Assembly: GCF_910592395.1 (NCBI RefSeq)
Contig: NC_088325.1
Location: 1,550,001-1,614,000 of the forward strand
Origin: Lineus longissimus
Lineage: Eukaryota; Nemertea; Pilidiophora; Heteronemertea; Lineidae
Direction: 5' to 3'
Length of the DNA: 64,000 nucleotides
Shown here: piece after piece, positions 1 to 11,500 of the stretch
How positions within the stretch are numbered: the first letter of the stretch is position 1
How the letters are laid out: the number at the start of each line of letters is the position of its first letter
Translations under genes and position numbers: made by a program
The notes under the pieces: generated by a model
What the model saw: only the letters and a program-made list of their open reading frames with translations
What the model was told of the DNA's origin: nothing
Databases searched by the model: none

Positions 1-1167
1 TCAAGGTCGCGTAGCCGTGATAGGTTGGACAGTAGTAGGTTTGGTGCAGATGGCTCACGAAAGGGAAGGGATTCTAATAAGCTGAAGGATAGGGACCCAA
101 GCCCCCAAGGAAAGAAAGGTATCTACTTTGCCGGTCGCCAAAACCGACGGCCACAATATGCACCAGGGAAGACGGGGTCTGTTCGTTCGGAATTCCTGCC
201 TGCGAAAAATTTGAAGGTCGATGCAAAGTACGTCGCGAAACCAACTATGGTGGCTGCGCAGGATGATGAGGAATTGTCGTCCGATGATGATGTTAACGTT
301 GTTAGGACGAGTATCGAGGTGCGACGTATTCCGGTACCTGCAATGATTCCGGAGAGGCTGAGTAAAAGTCTTCTGAATCAGGGCCGGAGTTTGCCACCGC
401 CGAACAAAACTGCTGAAAAAGACGCTAAACTGGTTGAAAAGGATGGAGACTTTGATACGGCTGAGGTCAACGTGTCGGTCGGTGACGAGGAAGAAAATAG
501 CAAAAGTTCAGACGCTAAAATGACTGAAAAGCCTGATGATGTCACACGTTGTTTGGATATTAAAATGCCGAAAACGCCCGAGTTGAATGAAGGGGAATTG
601 GATATTAAAATGCCGAGGACGCCGGATATTGCTCCGCCAGATCTTAACGAGGATGTGAGTGTAGAGAATATCGCCGATTCGACGACCGAAATTGAGCCAT
701 TTCCAATGGAAACGAAACCGGAAATTGACGATAAAGTTGAAAGTTTCATGGCTGAAATTGATCATGTTTTTGGTGCCCCAGTCCTACAAAATCCAAAGTC
801 GCTAACCGCTGATGATATTAGTGAACGGAAAATAAGCAGTAGTACTAATAAAACTGATTTCGTTGCGTCAAGAACACCGCCTAGTGGTAAAAAGCAGAAA
901 CGCAAACGCGACTCGAGTAGTAGTTCCGATAGCGATAGTGACTCTAGTTCTGGTTCAAGCAGCTCTTCTAGTAGCTCCACCTATGCTAAGAAGAAGAAAC
1001 GCAATAAACCGGAAGTTACCATCGGGAGCGAGAAGGTTCAGAAATTTATTAAGAAGTGGAGTCGAAAAGAAAGCTCGTCTAGTAGTAGTTCGAGTGGTAG
1101 TAGCAGTGAAAGTAGTTCCAGCGGTAGTTCTGGCTCCACCAGTGGAAGTAGTAGCGACAGTGATTAG
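1..1167 (+). CDS. Ser-rich, RS-type nuclear protein, C-terminal part (5' end outside window)
   Basis: The reading frame is open from base 1 to a TAG at 1165-1167, so this is the last coding exon or part of it; the upstream start lies outside the window. It begins with alternating Ser/Arg (SRSRSRDR), then a basic stretch, an acidic stretch (DDEELSSDDD), and a tandem motif seen twice (DIKMPKTP and DIKMPRTP). The tail has basic clusters (KKQKRKR, KKKKRNK) among long Ser/Asp/Gly runs and ends in SSSDSD. Such composition is typical of nuclear RNA-processing or chromatin proteins with disordered tails. I do not recognise the family, and no folded domain is visible. Short ORFs on the opposite strand here are shadows of the Ser codons. 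Confidence 0.75.
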   Translation, partial: SRSRSRDRLDSSRFGADGSRKGRDSNKLKDRDPSPQGKKGIYFAGRQNRRPQYAPGKTGSVRSEFLPAKNLKVDAKYVAKPTMVAAQDDEELSSDDDVNVVRTSIEVRRIPVPAMIPERLSKSLLNQGRSLPPPNKTAEKDAKLVEKDGDFDTAEVNVSVGDEEENSKSSDAKMTEKPDDVTRCLDIKMPKTPELNEGELDIKMPRTPDIAPPDLNEDVSVENIADSTTEIEPFPMETKPEIDDKVESFMAEIDHVFGAPVLQNPKSLTADDISERKISSSTNKTDFVASRTPPSGKKQKRKRDSSSSSDSDSDSSSGSSSSSSSSTYAKKKKRNKPEVTIGSEKVQKFIKKWSRKESSSSSSSSGSSSESSSSGSSGSTSGSSSDSD

Positions 1168-2600
1168 GTCCTTAAAGGGGAACTGGGTGATTAGATACTT
1201 AAAGGGGAAATGGGTGATCTGCTTTTGCAAAAGTAGGCGGTTTCGGTTGGGTTTTCCCGTTTCAAGTCGTCAAGACGGACGGGAAAATGACTCGTGGATC
1301 TTTTTAAGTCATAGCGCTTTCCGACTTTGATTTACAAGCACTTCGCAAAATATCTGAACCACAAATGCTTGTCTGACTTCCGAGACTGACTCTGCGGTTT
1401 TTCCGCTATCATTCTTGGGAGATTCTCCCCGGTATCATTTGCATGCCAGTGCTATGTTATTTCAATTAGGGAACCCGAGGACTTTCATGAAATGTCAATC
1501 TTTTACCCCGGATCTTCAAACTCTGTCACGACCTGTTTGTATTTTCAATGCCTTAGCCCTCTACTAGGGCGTAATCATAAGTGACTATCGTATATTGTAT
1601 TTATTATCCACCTGGTGGTTTTGGTGATTATTTCATTTTGGTATGCTTTTAGAATTTATTGTTGAATGTTAAACATTTGAGCATTGAGATTGTTAAAAGT
1701 TGTGGAGGGTGTGGAAGGCATAAAACTTGTTCAAAAATAACTGGCAGGCCTTTTTCTGCTCAAATTGTTCTGTTCCTGCATCATTTGAGGCTCCAGAGGG
1801 GGAACTACCACTCGGGCACATTTTTGTATTGGCTATACATCAGCATTAGGATGTCCACCTGTCCATTCTAAATAACAAAGCATGTGCCCAATGTACTTTT
1901 GTTCCTGTCTGTATAGCACTGTCTGCTTGTGTCATGCTAGTCCGCAACAATGGAATATGTAATTCTGCATGTCTTTTTAAGAGGGACGATCGGCAGAAGC
2001 TAGGGGGTCAAGGTTATCATCTGTAGGCCACTTATGTGCTGAGTTTGACTTGAGGTGAATCATTCAGCTTAAAACCTATTCATCATGCAAGCATGAATAG
2101 TTTCGATTGCTGTTAGACTGAGAGACCCCTATTGGCAACTTAATGTAACTTAATCTGACCAACGTGGCACTTGCTAATAGACTCCCTTTGAATCATATCC
2201 GCTGAAATTTAGAGAAGAAATTTACTGCTCTATTTCGGCAGTTGTCATCCCATGAATACGTTTAGGTCTCTCTGCTTGAAATTCTGCAATTTCTACTGCT
2301 CTGGAGGTGGTTTTTTTTTCATTTTAAATTGGTTAAATATCAATTGCATTTATTAGTTAATTTTGAAACAGATTATACACTTTAAACCATTGCCATCATT
2401 ACTCTTCACGAATGTACATTTGCATGTATTCAAGCAACATTTCATTTTCATCACAGAAGTTGTCAAGTGATTCTATGATCTGTCTCGAATTCTGTAACAA
2501 AACAGAAAATGGCCCTTTTTACAAAGTTACAAATTAGAAAGTGAGGTTTGGCAGGTGTAACTTCAGGATCTGTCTCAAAACTCCTTTCATGTCTGACAAC
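1168..2600. other. 3' flank of the Ser-rich gene, no further gene seen
   Basis: AT-rich sequence after the TAG at 1165-1167. A near-duplicate 14-base phrase (TTAAAGGGGAAATG-like) occurs at about 1172 and 1200. No ORF here looks coding. It is probably 3' UTR followed by spacer. Confidence 0.5.
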
Positions 2601-2602
2601 AG

Positions 2603-2790
2603 AGGTCTCCATTACCTCTCTATTAAAGACACCCTTTGGACTGACAAATGCTATCCTTAATTGAGAGGTTTCCTGATTACAGAGGTCAACTTCAGTGTAA
2701 ACAATGAATTTGAGACCAAATGCGTTAGCCTTTATAGAGAGGTTGTCCTTGATAGAGAGGTGTCCACTAAGGGAGGTCTGAGTGTAGTGG
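2603..2790 (+). repeat. AGAGAGGTGTCC-type palindromic element, copy 1
   Basis: Diverged copy of the most frequent dispersed repeat in the window. It starts at ACCTCTCTATTAAAGACACC and ends at ACTAAGGGAGGTCTGAG. Internal landmarks shared with other copies are the GGACTGACAA phrase, CTGATTACAGAGGTCAA, GAGACCAAA and repeated TAGAGAGGTGTCC. The two ends are inverted relatives of each other, so it resembles a MITE. No coding capacity. Confidence 0.8.
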
Positions 2791-2804
2791 TAATATCCCT
2801 TTTA

Positions 2805-2935
2805 GGAGAGTGGTGGCCTAGTGGATGAACGTCTTGATTTGTGATCAAGAGGTCATGGGTTTGAAGCTCAGCCAGTGCCACTCCTGACTTTAACTGGCCT
2901 GAAATGGCCAAGGTTGCACTCAACGCTTAAAAAGT
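2805..2935 (+). repeat. tRNA-derived SINE-like unit
   Basis: A tRNA-like head carries an A-box-like TGGCCTAGTGG at 2814-2824 and a B-box-like GGTTTGAAGCT at 2858-2868. TCTTGAT and ATCAAGA can pair as an anticodon-type stem, and the ends GAGTGG and CCACTC can pair as an acceptor-type stem. The linker and following non-tRNA sequence (ending near CACTCAACGC) suggest a SINE rather than a functional tRNA. It lies just after a palindromic element. Confidence 0.6.
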
Positions 2936-3080
2936 CAAATGACTGAAAAAACAAATTATGTATTTATAATCAATTCCCTCTCATCTGTCATGTAAGTACT
3001 TTGTTTATGTTCTGTTGCAAATCATGGTCACATTGTTAATATCTTTAGAAGGTGTTGTACAGTCCTGAAATTTGACAACA

Positions 3081-3086
3081 AATAAA
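3081..3086 (+). terminator. candidate poly(A) signal for the Ser-rich gene
   Basis: An AATAAA hexamer lies on the sense strand 1.9 kb past the stop at 1167. The link is only positional, and the 3' UTR would have to contain a SINE-like unit. Confidence 0.2.
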
Positions 3087-3577
3087 CACATTGCCAACAA
3101 GAAGTTTGTAATTTTTTGTGTATTTCAAAATTCGGTGGATTCTGCGTACTGGAGAGGTTCAGGCTACGATCCGAGAATGTGGTGGGGTTTTGAGGTTGGG
3201 CTGATTTTGCTGACGAGCACCACTAGGCACCAGAGCATGTCCACCAGAACTGCTCTCTCTGGGACCCCAAACGACTGGCCACATGGCCATACGGTGCAGG
3301 AATCTGGAATGACCACTCTAAACAATGAAACGTTGTCGCATGTGATTATGATCTCAGGCTGCGATGACTAAAATCATTCATTTCAATAGCCTACAGTAGG
3401 AAATGTCCAATCCAAGATAGAGGAGCATTGAAATGAACAAGGCTGGCTTTAAAAAAAAGGCAATGTAGTCTTTTTGTGAGTCCCATTCACCCGCTCGGAC
3501 CTACCAGCATAGGTCACCCTGGTCAGTTAACATACAGTTCCTCACACCGGCTGTAGAAGGGCCATATTTGGCAAAGG

Positions 3578-3962
3578 ACAAGAGTCCATGCTATGTGGTG
3601 GCGGAAAATCATCTCCAAGATTGATGCATATCAGGAGACAATGGTACCGTAGCATGGGGCTGGCAGACTCAACAGGCACGAGGAACTACAGGGGTACGTT
3701 GACATGAGTCCATGCTATGTGGTGGCGGAAAATCATCTCAAAGATTGATGCATATCAGGAGACAATGGTACCGTAGGCCTAGCATGGGGCTGGCAGACTC
3801 AACAGGCACGAGGAACTACAGGGGTACGTTGACATGAGTCCATGCTATGTGGTGGCGGAAAATCATCTCAAAGATTGATGCATATCAGGAGACAATGGTA
3901 CCGGAGCATGGGGCTGGCAGACTCAACAGGCACGAGAAGAACTACAGGGGTACGTTGACATT
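3578..3962 (+). repeat. tandem repeat, three units of about 124-130 bp
   Basis: The phrase GAGTCCATGCTATGTGGTGG recurs at about 3582, 3706 and 3836, each followed by the same context ending in GGGGTACGTTGACA. Units two and three differ from the first by small indels, such as an extra TAGGCC. No ORF spans the array. Confidence 0.85.
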
Positions 3963-4114
3963 TTCTATATCCTTTACAACTGTCACAATCAAGACCTTCT
4001 CATTCATTCCCCGTACCTAGGTGGTACACGCATATCTGGCGAAGGGCCGACTTGTCATAGGTGAGGTGAAGAACAAGAAGTATATACTTTTCACCCCTAT
4101 GATTGGGCCTATGT

Positions 4115-4352
4115 CCTATCAGGTTGACCTCAGGGTCCACCATTTTGGCTCAAACCTGAAATCCTAAAGCAATTAGTACTCTGTCAGAACGAAGTGAATA
4201 CCACTTTCAAGGGTGAGAGTCAGTTCTTTGCTTTCTAGAGAACAGCCTCCCACCCTTGAATTAGCTTTCACTTCATTTTGAAGGAGTTCTGATTGCTTTA
4301 GGATTTCATGTCCTAGCCAAAATGAAACTCCCTATGGTCAACCCTTAAGTTA
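4115..4352. repeat. imperfect foldback (inverted repeat) element
   Basis: The left arm (GGTTGACCTCAGGG, CCATTTTGGCT, GAAATCCTAAAGCAAT) reappears reverse-complemented on the right (ATTGCTTTAGGATTTC, AGCCAAAATG, CCCTATGGTCAACC), separated by about 100 bp. This is a non-coding MITE-like foldback. Confidence 0.65.
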
Positions 4353-4617
4353 AAGTTGTGCTTGTGACAGGTAAACTATGACACATAAACCAGGTGCTAT
4401 GAAAGTCATAACCTATTTTGTGTTGTGCTGTAAAATCGGACAGGAGCTGTTCTAAGGCTCACTCTCTATGATGAAAGTCTTTGCAATGCAGGTCCAACCT
4501 TGGAAATCATGACAGCTTCCTGTGCATTGAACTACTGTGGTCAATCTTCGCCATTAAAGATTGCTGCTGAAGGATGGCTGTTTCTTGGTGATCTTCACTG
4601 TCACAATCTGGCCAGAT

Positions 4618-4668
4618 TGTGAGGCCAGATGGGTAGGCCAGATGGGTAGGCCAGATGGGTAGGCCCGA
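4618..4668 (+). repeat. short tandem repeat, unit about 14 bp
   Basis: Three to four copies of GGCCAGATGGGTA in direct tandem. Confidence 0.8.
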
Positions 4669-4717
4669 TTGTAGACCAAATGATACCAATGAACATGACA
4701 AGATATAACTTTTATGA

Positions 4718-4723
4718 TTTATT
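4718..4723 (-). terminator. candidate poly(A) signal for ATP5PF
   Basis: AATAAA on the minus strand (TTTATT on plus), about 660 bp past the ATP5PF stop and in the correct orientation. Other sites are possible. Confidence 0.3.
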
Positions 4724-5379
4724 TTACACAAAGTAATCGCAACGCTACATAACTTATGTCACAAGTCTTCAATTCCTTTAAGATGTTATGACACAAAGGA
4801 GTCACTGCACAGATGGATTCAAAGATGGTTCAAATCAATTACACTCCATATCCGATCATATAGAACTTATCAGATAGGGGAAAATCTACACTTTGCCTGT
4901 TTTCAAATCTTCTCACTCTGTAACTTCAGTACTTCCACTCGTACTATTCATACAATCTGTACAACTCATTTCAACTCTTGAAGACTGCGACAGCTTGGAG
5001 AGAAAACTTATTCCTGGCCAAAATTATTCAGATCGATACATCAGGGTCTGGGATTTAACTCGTTCCGAGATAGCTACATGTAGTCAGAATTCTTTGGGGG
5101 AAAGTGTGCCAAACCAGTTGAATCGGATTGATAAATCTCTACAACGTCAAGGCACTATATTTTTCAAGATACAAAAAGTCAGGAAAAACATTTTCTCCAC
5201 AGTCCATCTGCTGTCTACAAATAGTTGATTGACTGTCTTGACGCTATTAAGCCAGTTGAGCGGCCCCTGCACAAAAGGTCCATATCCCGTGTATAGGCCA
5301 ATCAGAAGCAGACGCAGCAAACTGGCTACATGGCGCCTACACAGTATATCTAATTTACAAAATGTCCATAGGCATCTTT

Positions 5380-6504
5380 CTAGTATTTATCGAAGTACGG
5401 TATATTTTCCTCGTCCTGACCGCCTTCCTCCACATCCTCCGTTAATTTCGTCTTCGTCTTGGCTTCCATTTGTGCCTGTATCTCCTCCTGTGTTAGGCCA
5501 AGGTCGACTTTTTCTAGTTCAGGATCTGTGAAGACGAAATAAAACGCGAGATATAGACAAGGTAGAGATTATTGAGCAAAGTTTGAAATAACTAAATACA
5601 AATATATTTTTTTGTATGTGCTTTCACATTCTAAACAACACTTCAATTTGGGATCAGAAGGACATTATTTGGCAATTCTAATCCCAAGAAAACACTTCAG
5701 GAGGGTCAAGAACAAAAAAGAAAAACTTTCTTGCCATTTTGACCCACTTATTTTGGCACAAGCTAATTTTGGCACACATACCGGTGTGTATCTTGGGAAG
5801 TTGGGACCCCTGACACTGAAGCCAGCACACGAGAAAAACTGACATGCCACATACCTGTGAAAGTGAATTCTGGGAATTTGGTCATATCTTTTCCAGTAGC
5901 TCCGTACTGTTTTTCTATTTTCAACAAATCAGACTTCATCTGTTGTTCAAATTCTGGAGTCACCTCCACTAATTTGCCGCCAGCTGCCCTGGAAATCAGA
6001 ATATTGCAACATTTTGAGAGTTTGGTCATTAAGAATTATCACTTTTACCAGGAAATGAATATCTTTTAAACTCAGCTGATGCTTTTCAATAGACAATTTC
6101 AAACACCTTGATCGATGTCTTCGGGGTTCCCTGAAGTTTAGCTTGTCTGCAACACGAGGTAGGCAATTAGGGTGGCCAGCAAACTGAGGAAGGGTTTACA
6201 AAATTCTAAAGCAAGGTAGGGACAAGGGTGAATCTTCCAAGGTAGGATGGTAGCTACCAAGGTAGGGTGGGATGCCCCGACAAATGCCCTTGTGGAGTCG
6301 AAAACACTGGTCTTCTCAAGGACACGCTACTTACTTGCTTTTTGTTGCATAAGCATGGATCTTGTCAACAAAAGCTTTTTGAATCGGGTCCATGTTGACC
6401 TTTTGGTACACCACGGCACTCATGCCAATGTTGCGTCTCAATGTCGTCGCCACACATCTCCTGGCAGCGGAGCGCAGGCTTCCAACAACTACTTGTGTCA
6501 ACAT
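5380..6504 (-). CDS. ATP5PF: ATP synthase-coupling factor 6, mitochondrial (F6)
   Basis: Three coding exons on the minus strand: 6504-6335, 5988-5855 and 5525-5380, with GT-AG introns of 346 and 329 bp. Spliced length is 450 nt, or 149 aa plus stop. The family match is clear from LRRNIG, DPIQKAFVDKI and KFPEFTF, the hallmarks of F6, a peripheral-stalk subunit linking F1 to Fo in the inner mitochondrial membrane. Residues 1 to about 30 are basic and Ser/Ala-rich, as expected of a matrix-targeting presequence. The third exon encodes an acidic tail (EDVEEGGQDEEN), making the protein longer than the roughly 108-aa vertebrate form. A splice acceptor lies three bases before the ATG, so a 5' UTR exon lies further upstream toward GABPA. 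The gene is divergent from GABPA, as in mammals. Confidence 0.93.
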
Positions 6505-7050
6505 GATCTGAAATTGACAAGCAATGGACAGTGAAGTGGAGGTCGCTTCATTCAATCATAGGGCTGATAGTGATACTAGTGATTATAGGCCTAGGCCTAA
6601 TGGTTGGTTTGCCATAATTTTGATCACCCAAATTGCCTAGAATATTTACGACCATTCCAATCCACGACCACCACAAGCAACTGAACAAGTTTAGCCATGA
6701 CAATTTGGCAAAACAATAATTATTCCATACATTAGTATGGTAAAGTGATACCCTGTACATTACCTGTACATTACCTGAACATTCATGTACACATCTCACC
6801 AACAGAGGTCAAAACTTTTGCCAACTTTAGAGGCTGTAGATTTCGTCGACATGAATTGTTTCAGACAAAACTTAGCGTAAATATATCACCAAACACATGA
6901 AGATTCTAGTGAAGGTTAATTGCTTTCATTTTGGTTTTTGAAATTAGGTGAATTTGATAAGTTTCTACCTTGCAAATTTACAAAAACCGACAACTTGGAC
7001 AGGCTTCTTCACGCGAGAAGACACGAATTTCAACGAGAGAAGAAATCCTA
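6505..7050. other. ATP5PF 5' UTR intron and upstream spacer
   Basis: The minus-strand acceptor at 6508-6509 shows that an untranslated exon lies upstream, but I cannot place its donor with confidence. The stretch is AT-rich and I see no other gene. Confidence 0.4.
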
Positions 7051-7440
7051 AACAGCGTCAACCAGCGTCCACCAGCTTCCACCAGGTTTAAAAATCATCA
7101 AAATAAAATTTAGTAGCCATAAACGAAAAAGTACACATTAAAAAACATTTTCTCAAAATTTCATGTCATTTGGGTGTAAGATAGGGGAGATGTTATCTAA
7201 AATTACAGGCTCCAGTAGTATTGGGAAGCCCTATCATTTCCTCCAAGTCAAATCCTACATGGCCGCCGACTTGGTGGTGGACGCCGGTACATTTTAGACA
7301 ACAACTTGCTAATTTAGCACAAAAATGTCATGAAACGTTTAGGAAATGTGGAAAATGTCTTATTTCGTTTATGACCATCAGATTTAATTTTGATGACTTT
7401 GAACTTGGTGGACGCTGGTGGACGCTTGTTGACGCTGTAC
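7051..7440. repeat. long inverted-repeat (foldback) element in the GABPA/ATP5PF spacer
   Basis: The left end (ACAGCGTCAACCAGCGTCCA, from 7052) is mirrored by the right end (TGGTGGACGCTTGTTGACG..., to 7439). Similarity continues inward through CATAAACGAA, ATGTCAT and GTTGTCTAAAAT motifs, so each arm is roughly 150-190 bp. The ends carry repeated GCGTCCACCA words. A related sequence lies after CCDC153 at about 49.67-49.93 kb. Non-coding. Confidence 0.75.
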
Positions 7441-7870
7441 AGTATGACCCGAAGGTGTCACGTGATCTTGCTATTTCCTGCCCTTCGCTTTGTCTGCCAT
7501 TTCCGTTTGCTAACAAACATCGAATTTTCTCAAATTCTAAGCTATTTAACGCAATCAAACTGGTGGTAAAGCAAAGTAGATTTTTATCGGATATCAGGTT
7601 AGTAATAACAGCTTTGTTAGATTCGTATTGGTTGGGTAATTTGAGCCGAAAAACTGGTCGTCCCGTTCCGGATGTTGAAATTTTGCCGGAAGTTTATGGC
7701 GCAAATCGCAGAGCGTGAATAGCAGACAACAAACTAAAATAACGCTCAAAATGATTCTAATTTATGCACCGAAACTCGCGTCTTATGTTGAACTGATGTC
7801 AAATGTATCTAAGGGTCTGCTTTGGCGCCAATCGCACCGTTAAATAATGGTATTTCTGTGTGGAATTACG
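7441..7870. promoter_or_regulatory. candidate bidirectional ATP5PF-GABPA promoter
   Basis: This non-repetitive stretch lies between the divergent genes. It contains an E-box CACGTG (7459-7464), ETS-core sites TTTCCTGC (about 7474-7481) and ATTTCCGTT (7499-7507, both on the minus strand), a textbook GABP site CCGGAAGT (7686-7693), and an E2F-like palindrome TTTGGCGCCAA (7821-7831) overlapping a CCAAT. A TATTGG box precedes the ETS site. In mouse and human the same gene pair is known to share a bidirectional promoter with GABP sites. Transcription starts cannot be read from sequence, so the exact limits are inference. Confidence 0.5.
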
Positions 7871-8036
7871 CCATTTTGATCCCTCGTGAAAATGGGTCAG
7901 GCTCCTTGTGTATTTGTATACAAAATGTACACTGTACATTTTGTACACAAGTTGCTATGTATTTGCCCTTTGAAGGGATATAGGCCTACCCTGTTTACCT
8001 GTGGGCAGTGATATTCTAGTATCGGAACGAGTTTAC

Positions 8037-8156
8037 AATCCCCGATCACACCCCAAAAAAGGTCATCGGTTGACTAACGAAACACCAGTGACACCACTGT
8101 TCAATGGATTTATAGTTGATGAATGCGATCATTTACTTCATTTCCGATCGGGGATT
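8037..8156. repeat. GATCGGGGATT-ended MITE, copy 1
   Basis: An 11-bp perfect terminal inverted repeat (AATCCCCGATC at 8037-8047, GATCGGGGATT at 8146-8156) flanks about 98 bp. A second copy with the same interior lies inverted at 51637-51745. Non-coding. Confidence 0.8.
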
Positions 8157-8562
8157 GTACATTTTAACCCTAGTATCTGATGCTTTGTGTGTTTGTGTAA
8201 AGATTTGAACTGGGTGACACACTGAAAACTCATCTTTTCATGTATTGTGTAGAGAAATTTTTGACATTCACTTTCAGTAAACATTGCTGATTGCATGATG
8301 ATATTGTATCGCAACGTCATGAGAAGATTGTGATTGAATTAACATTATGACGAAGATGGCAATATAACGCAGAATTGGCAATACAATATCACGTAACGTT
8401 ACAACTGATTGCACAGTAGTAGTCCAATCCTGTCAATATTTTGTCCACATTGTCATTTGAGCCTAGGCAATTTTCACACCATTTTCTTCTCTTATTAAAA
8501 TCCCATTGGTTGGACAAGAATAATTCGATACGATTTATAAATATTGCATTCTAACTTTCAGG

Positions 8563-11500
8563 ATGAAGCGGTCAGCGGATGCTGATGATGAGGTCGAGAC
8601 TCAAATCATCAAACAGATCAAGGTGGAAGAAGATGAGGTTCCAGAGGGGATGGTTCACGGCGCGGACTCCGAGTCACAAGAGTATGTATCTACGTATTGT
8701 TGAAAATATAGATCTTTCCCACCACCTTTTCGGGGCAACTCGCATGTACAGTACAGTAGAACCTCTCTATTAAGGACACCCTTGGGACTGACCAGAGGTG
8801 TCCTTAAATAGAGAGGTGTCCTGATAAGAGAGGTCAAATTGAATGGAAACCACCATTTTGGGACCAAAACTAGTACCCTTAATAGAAAGGTTGTCCTTAA
8901 TAGCGAGGTGTCCGCTAAGGGAGGTTCCCCTGTGTGTGAGATGTTTGGTGTGATGGAATGAAATCACGGTAAAATCAGCCCAAAATAAGAAAAGCAGGGG
9001 TCGTCTAATGCCATGGTCTGTTGGTTACATAACCTGCTACATGTAGGTAGTACCATGGGTTGGACTTGCAGGTTGAAATAGCTTTGGCTCTGATTTAGTG
9101 TCGACCAGGGGAAGCTGGATAATACTGAACAAAGGAATGCAGTAGGACCTCTCTATTGAGGACACCCTCGGGACTGTCCTTAAAAAAGAGGTGTCCTGAT
9201 TAGAGAAGTCAAATTGATAGCACCAATTTGGGACCAAAACTAGTGTCCTTGATAGAGAGAGTGTCCCTTATAGAGAGGTGTTCACTGTATTATGAGTGAT
9301 ATTAGACATGAAATCGCACCCTATGAAATAAAAATACTTTGCGTCCTAGGATTTTCATCTCCGTGTCTGCGACTGGCGAGGTTCATCGCACAACCATGGA
9401 AGGTGACCAAGATCCATCGCCCATGATCATTACGGAAGTCGAAGAACAGCTCGAGGTCGAACCAGAAACCATCATCCACGACATAGTCTCGGGCGACAGC
9501 GAACTTGTCGGAGGTGAAGAAATCAATGACGGTATTGAGAGTGCGCTTCAACCGGCGCCCGCCTTCCAGAATATTGTTGTTCAGCACATGGATATTGCTG
9601 AACCGTTGTCAACGTTACGGAAATTGCTCGAGTCGAAGTTGCAGTGTTCGTTAAAGGATCATGATTTCTACTTACAGGATCAGCTGGAGGTGGGTGCATG
9701 GTTCTCCACAGTTTGTTTTGGCTGGGTAGAAAATGAGATTTTGACCTGGATTATTAAAAAAGGGCTTTCCAGGTCTTGTGGGCAGGTATTGGCTGGGTTG
9801 TATGAAATTTTAGCAGTTGTGGCCTTTTAAAAGTGTTATCCAGATGCCAGGTGGTAAATGTTGTTTGCTTGAATCATTTGGGAAACAGTTGGGGAAGACA
9901 TTGTGCTTGGGAAGGTTGCTTTTGGAGATCATTAGATCACGTTTCCTTTACCCTTGGGAGGCGAGTACTACCTCAGTCTTCAGAGAAAATCATAAAAAAA
10001 TACCTGTTTGGTGACTTTGTTTAAAAATGGTCATGTGTCATGTTCTGTTCTCTTTCTTGGAAGATTTTCTATCCTCACTTTTATGTTCTTCCCTCTAGCT
10101 TGATGCAGACAAGAACCTCGTGGAGCAGTGCGTACAGGGTGAGGGCATGGTGCAGATTAATGTCGAGATCAAGTCGCAACCCGGCATAAAACCAAAGATA
10201 AACATCGTGGACATCTTGAAACAGACTGAAGAAGAAATCGAATCGGCGCCGCCAATTTCACAGCCAGCACCACCAGGTAAGTACTGCGGGCCTGCGTGCT
10301 ACGTTACTTTCTCAGTACTCAGGCTGTTGTCAATGTGGGTCGTGCTTTAGGAATCAAAACCCAAGGGAAAGGGCCTTAGTTGAGATATGAAACCCTTGAC
10401 AGTGGAAGTGAAGAGTGTAGTTTTAAATTGAGGGAAATCTATAGTCACCCAAAGTGTCACGAATTGTCTTGCTAATGCTTTTAGATCGATAAGATGCGTC
10501 CTTCCCCCCCCCCCCCCCCCCCAGAATAGTTTCTGGTTGTTTAAAACATGTTCTGTCACTGATGCTAGTGCTAACTTAGCATCATATCTTTCAGTCAGGC
10601 CTTTAGACCCAGAAGACCTAACGTCAAGTTAACTCCAGTGTTAGTGACAAGCTTGTTTTTAATAACTAGGCCCTGTTGTAAAAAAAACCTAATTATGATT
10701 TATATTGCAGTGGCCCACAGTCAGCCGGGCTCCAAACTTGTCATCCCATTTCCTGAGGAGGCCGATCACGTCACACGATGGATCGTCGACCAAAACTTCC
10801 GAAAAGAACAGGAGAGATTAAAAATACCGTTTGGTAAGTTTTAGAGATGTCCGTTGTTGAGAAGACGTCTAATTTAGATTGCAGGGGTCCAATGAGGGGA
10901 ATGGTCTTTTTCGGAACAGCAAACTGACCAAAAAGTGGCTAGGATTTTGAGATAGACAACCATGTTTGGGGGATTTGAGCAAATGATGGTATTGAGAGGC
11001 CTACTGTGCCCTGTTGCAAAAACTGCCCATGCTGGTTATCGTTAAAGAAAAACGAATCGAATAGTAAAAGATTTGGGTTTATAGTCTGATATCACCGCGG
11101 TAGAGATGTCGTCTGACTTCACTCTTGAACCCCGGTGTATCCAGAAATCGCAGGCGAACTCTCAGATGGGCTGTTCAATCAGGGCTAACCTGAGCATGTC
11201 TGACCGCCAGGAGAGCGTCCAAGCCACTAGTCCTCAGCAGCTCGTAACGCTCCCCAAGAAAAGCTCATCAGCAATGGCCTCAGAGAATTGATACCAAACT
11301 GGAGGTATTAGTTGTCTCATCAAACACCGCAAGGTAGAACTAAGATGTCAGTCAAAATCCAAAGGATAGATCCACCCAAGTACAGAAATGGGGTTTTGAC
11401 CGCTTCAGTATTTTGCACCAACCAAAGCAACTAAATTGTCCTTTTAGATCCTTACCAATGGAACCATGTCCACGTACGCCACTGGATCCAGTGGGCCATA

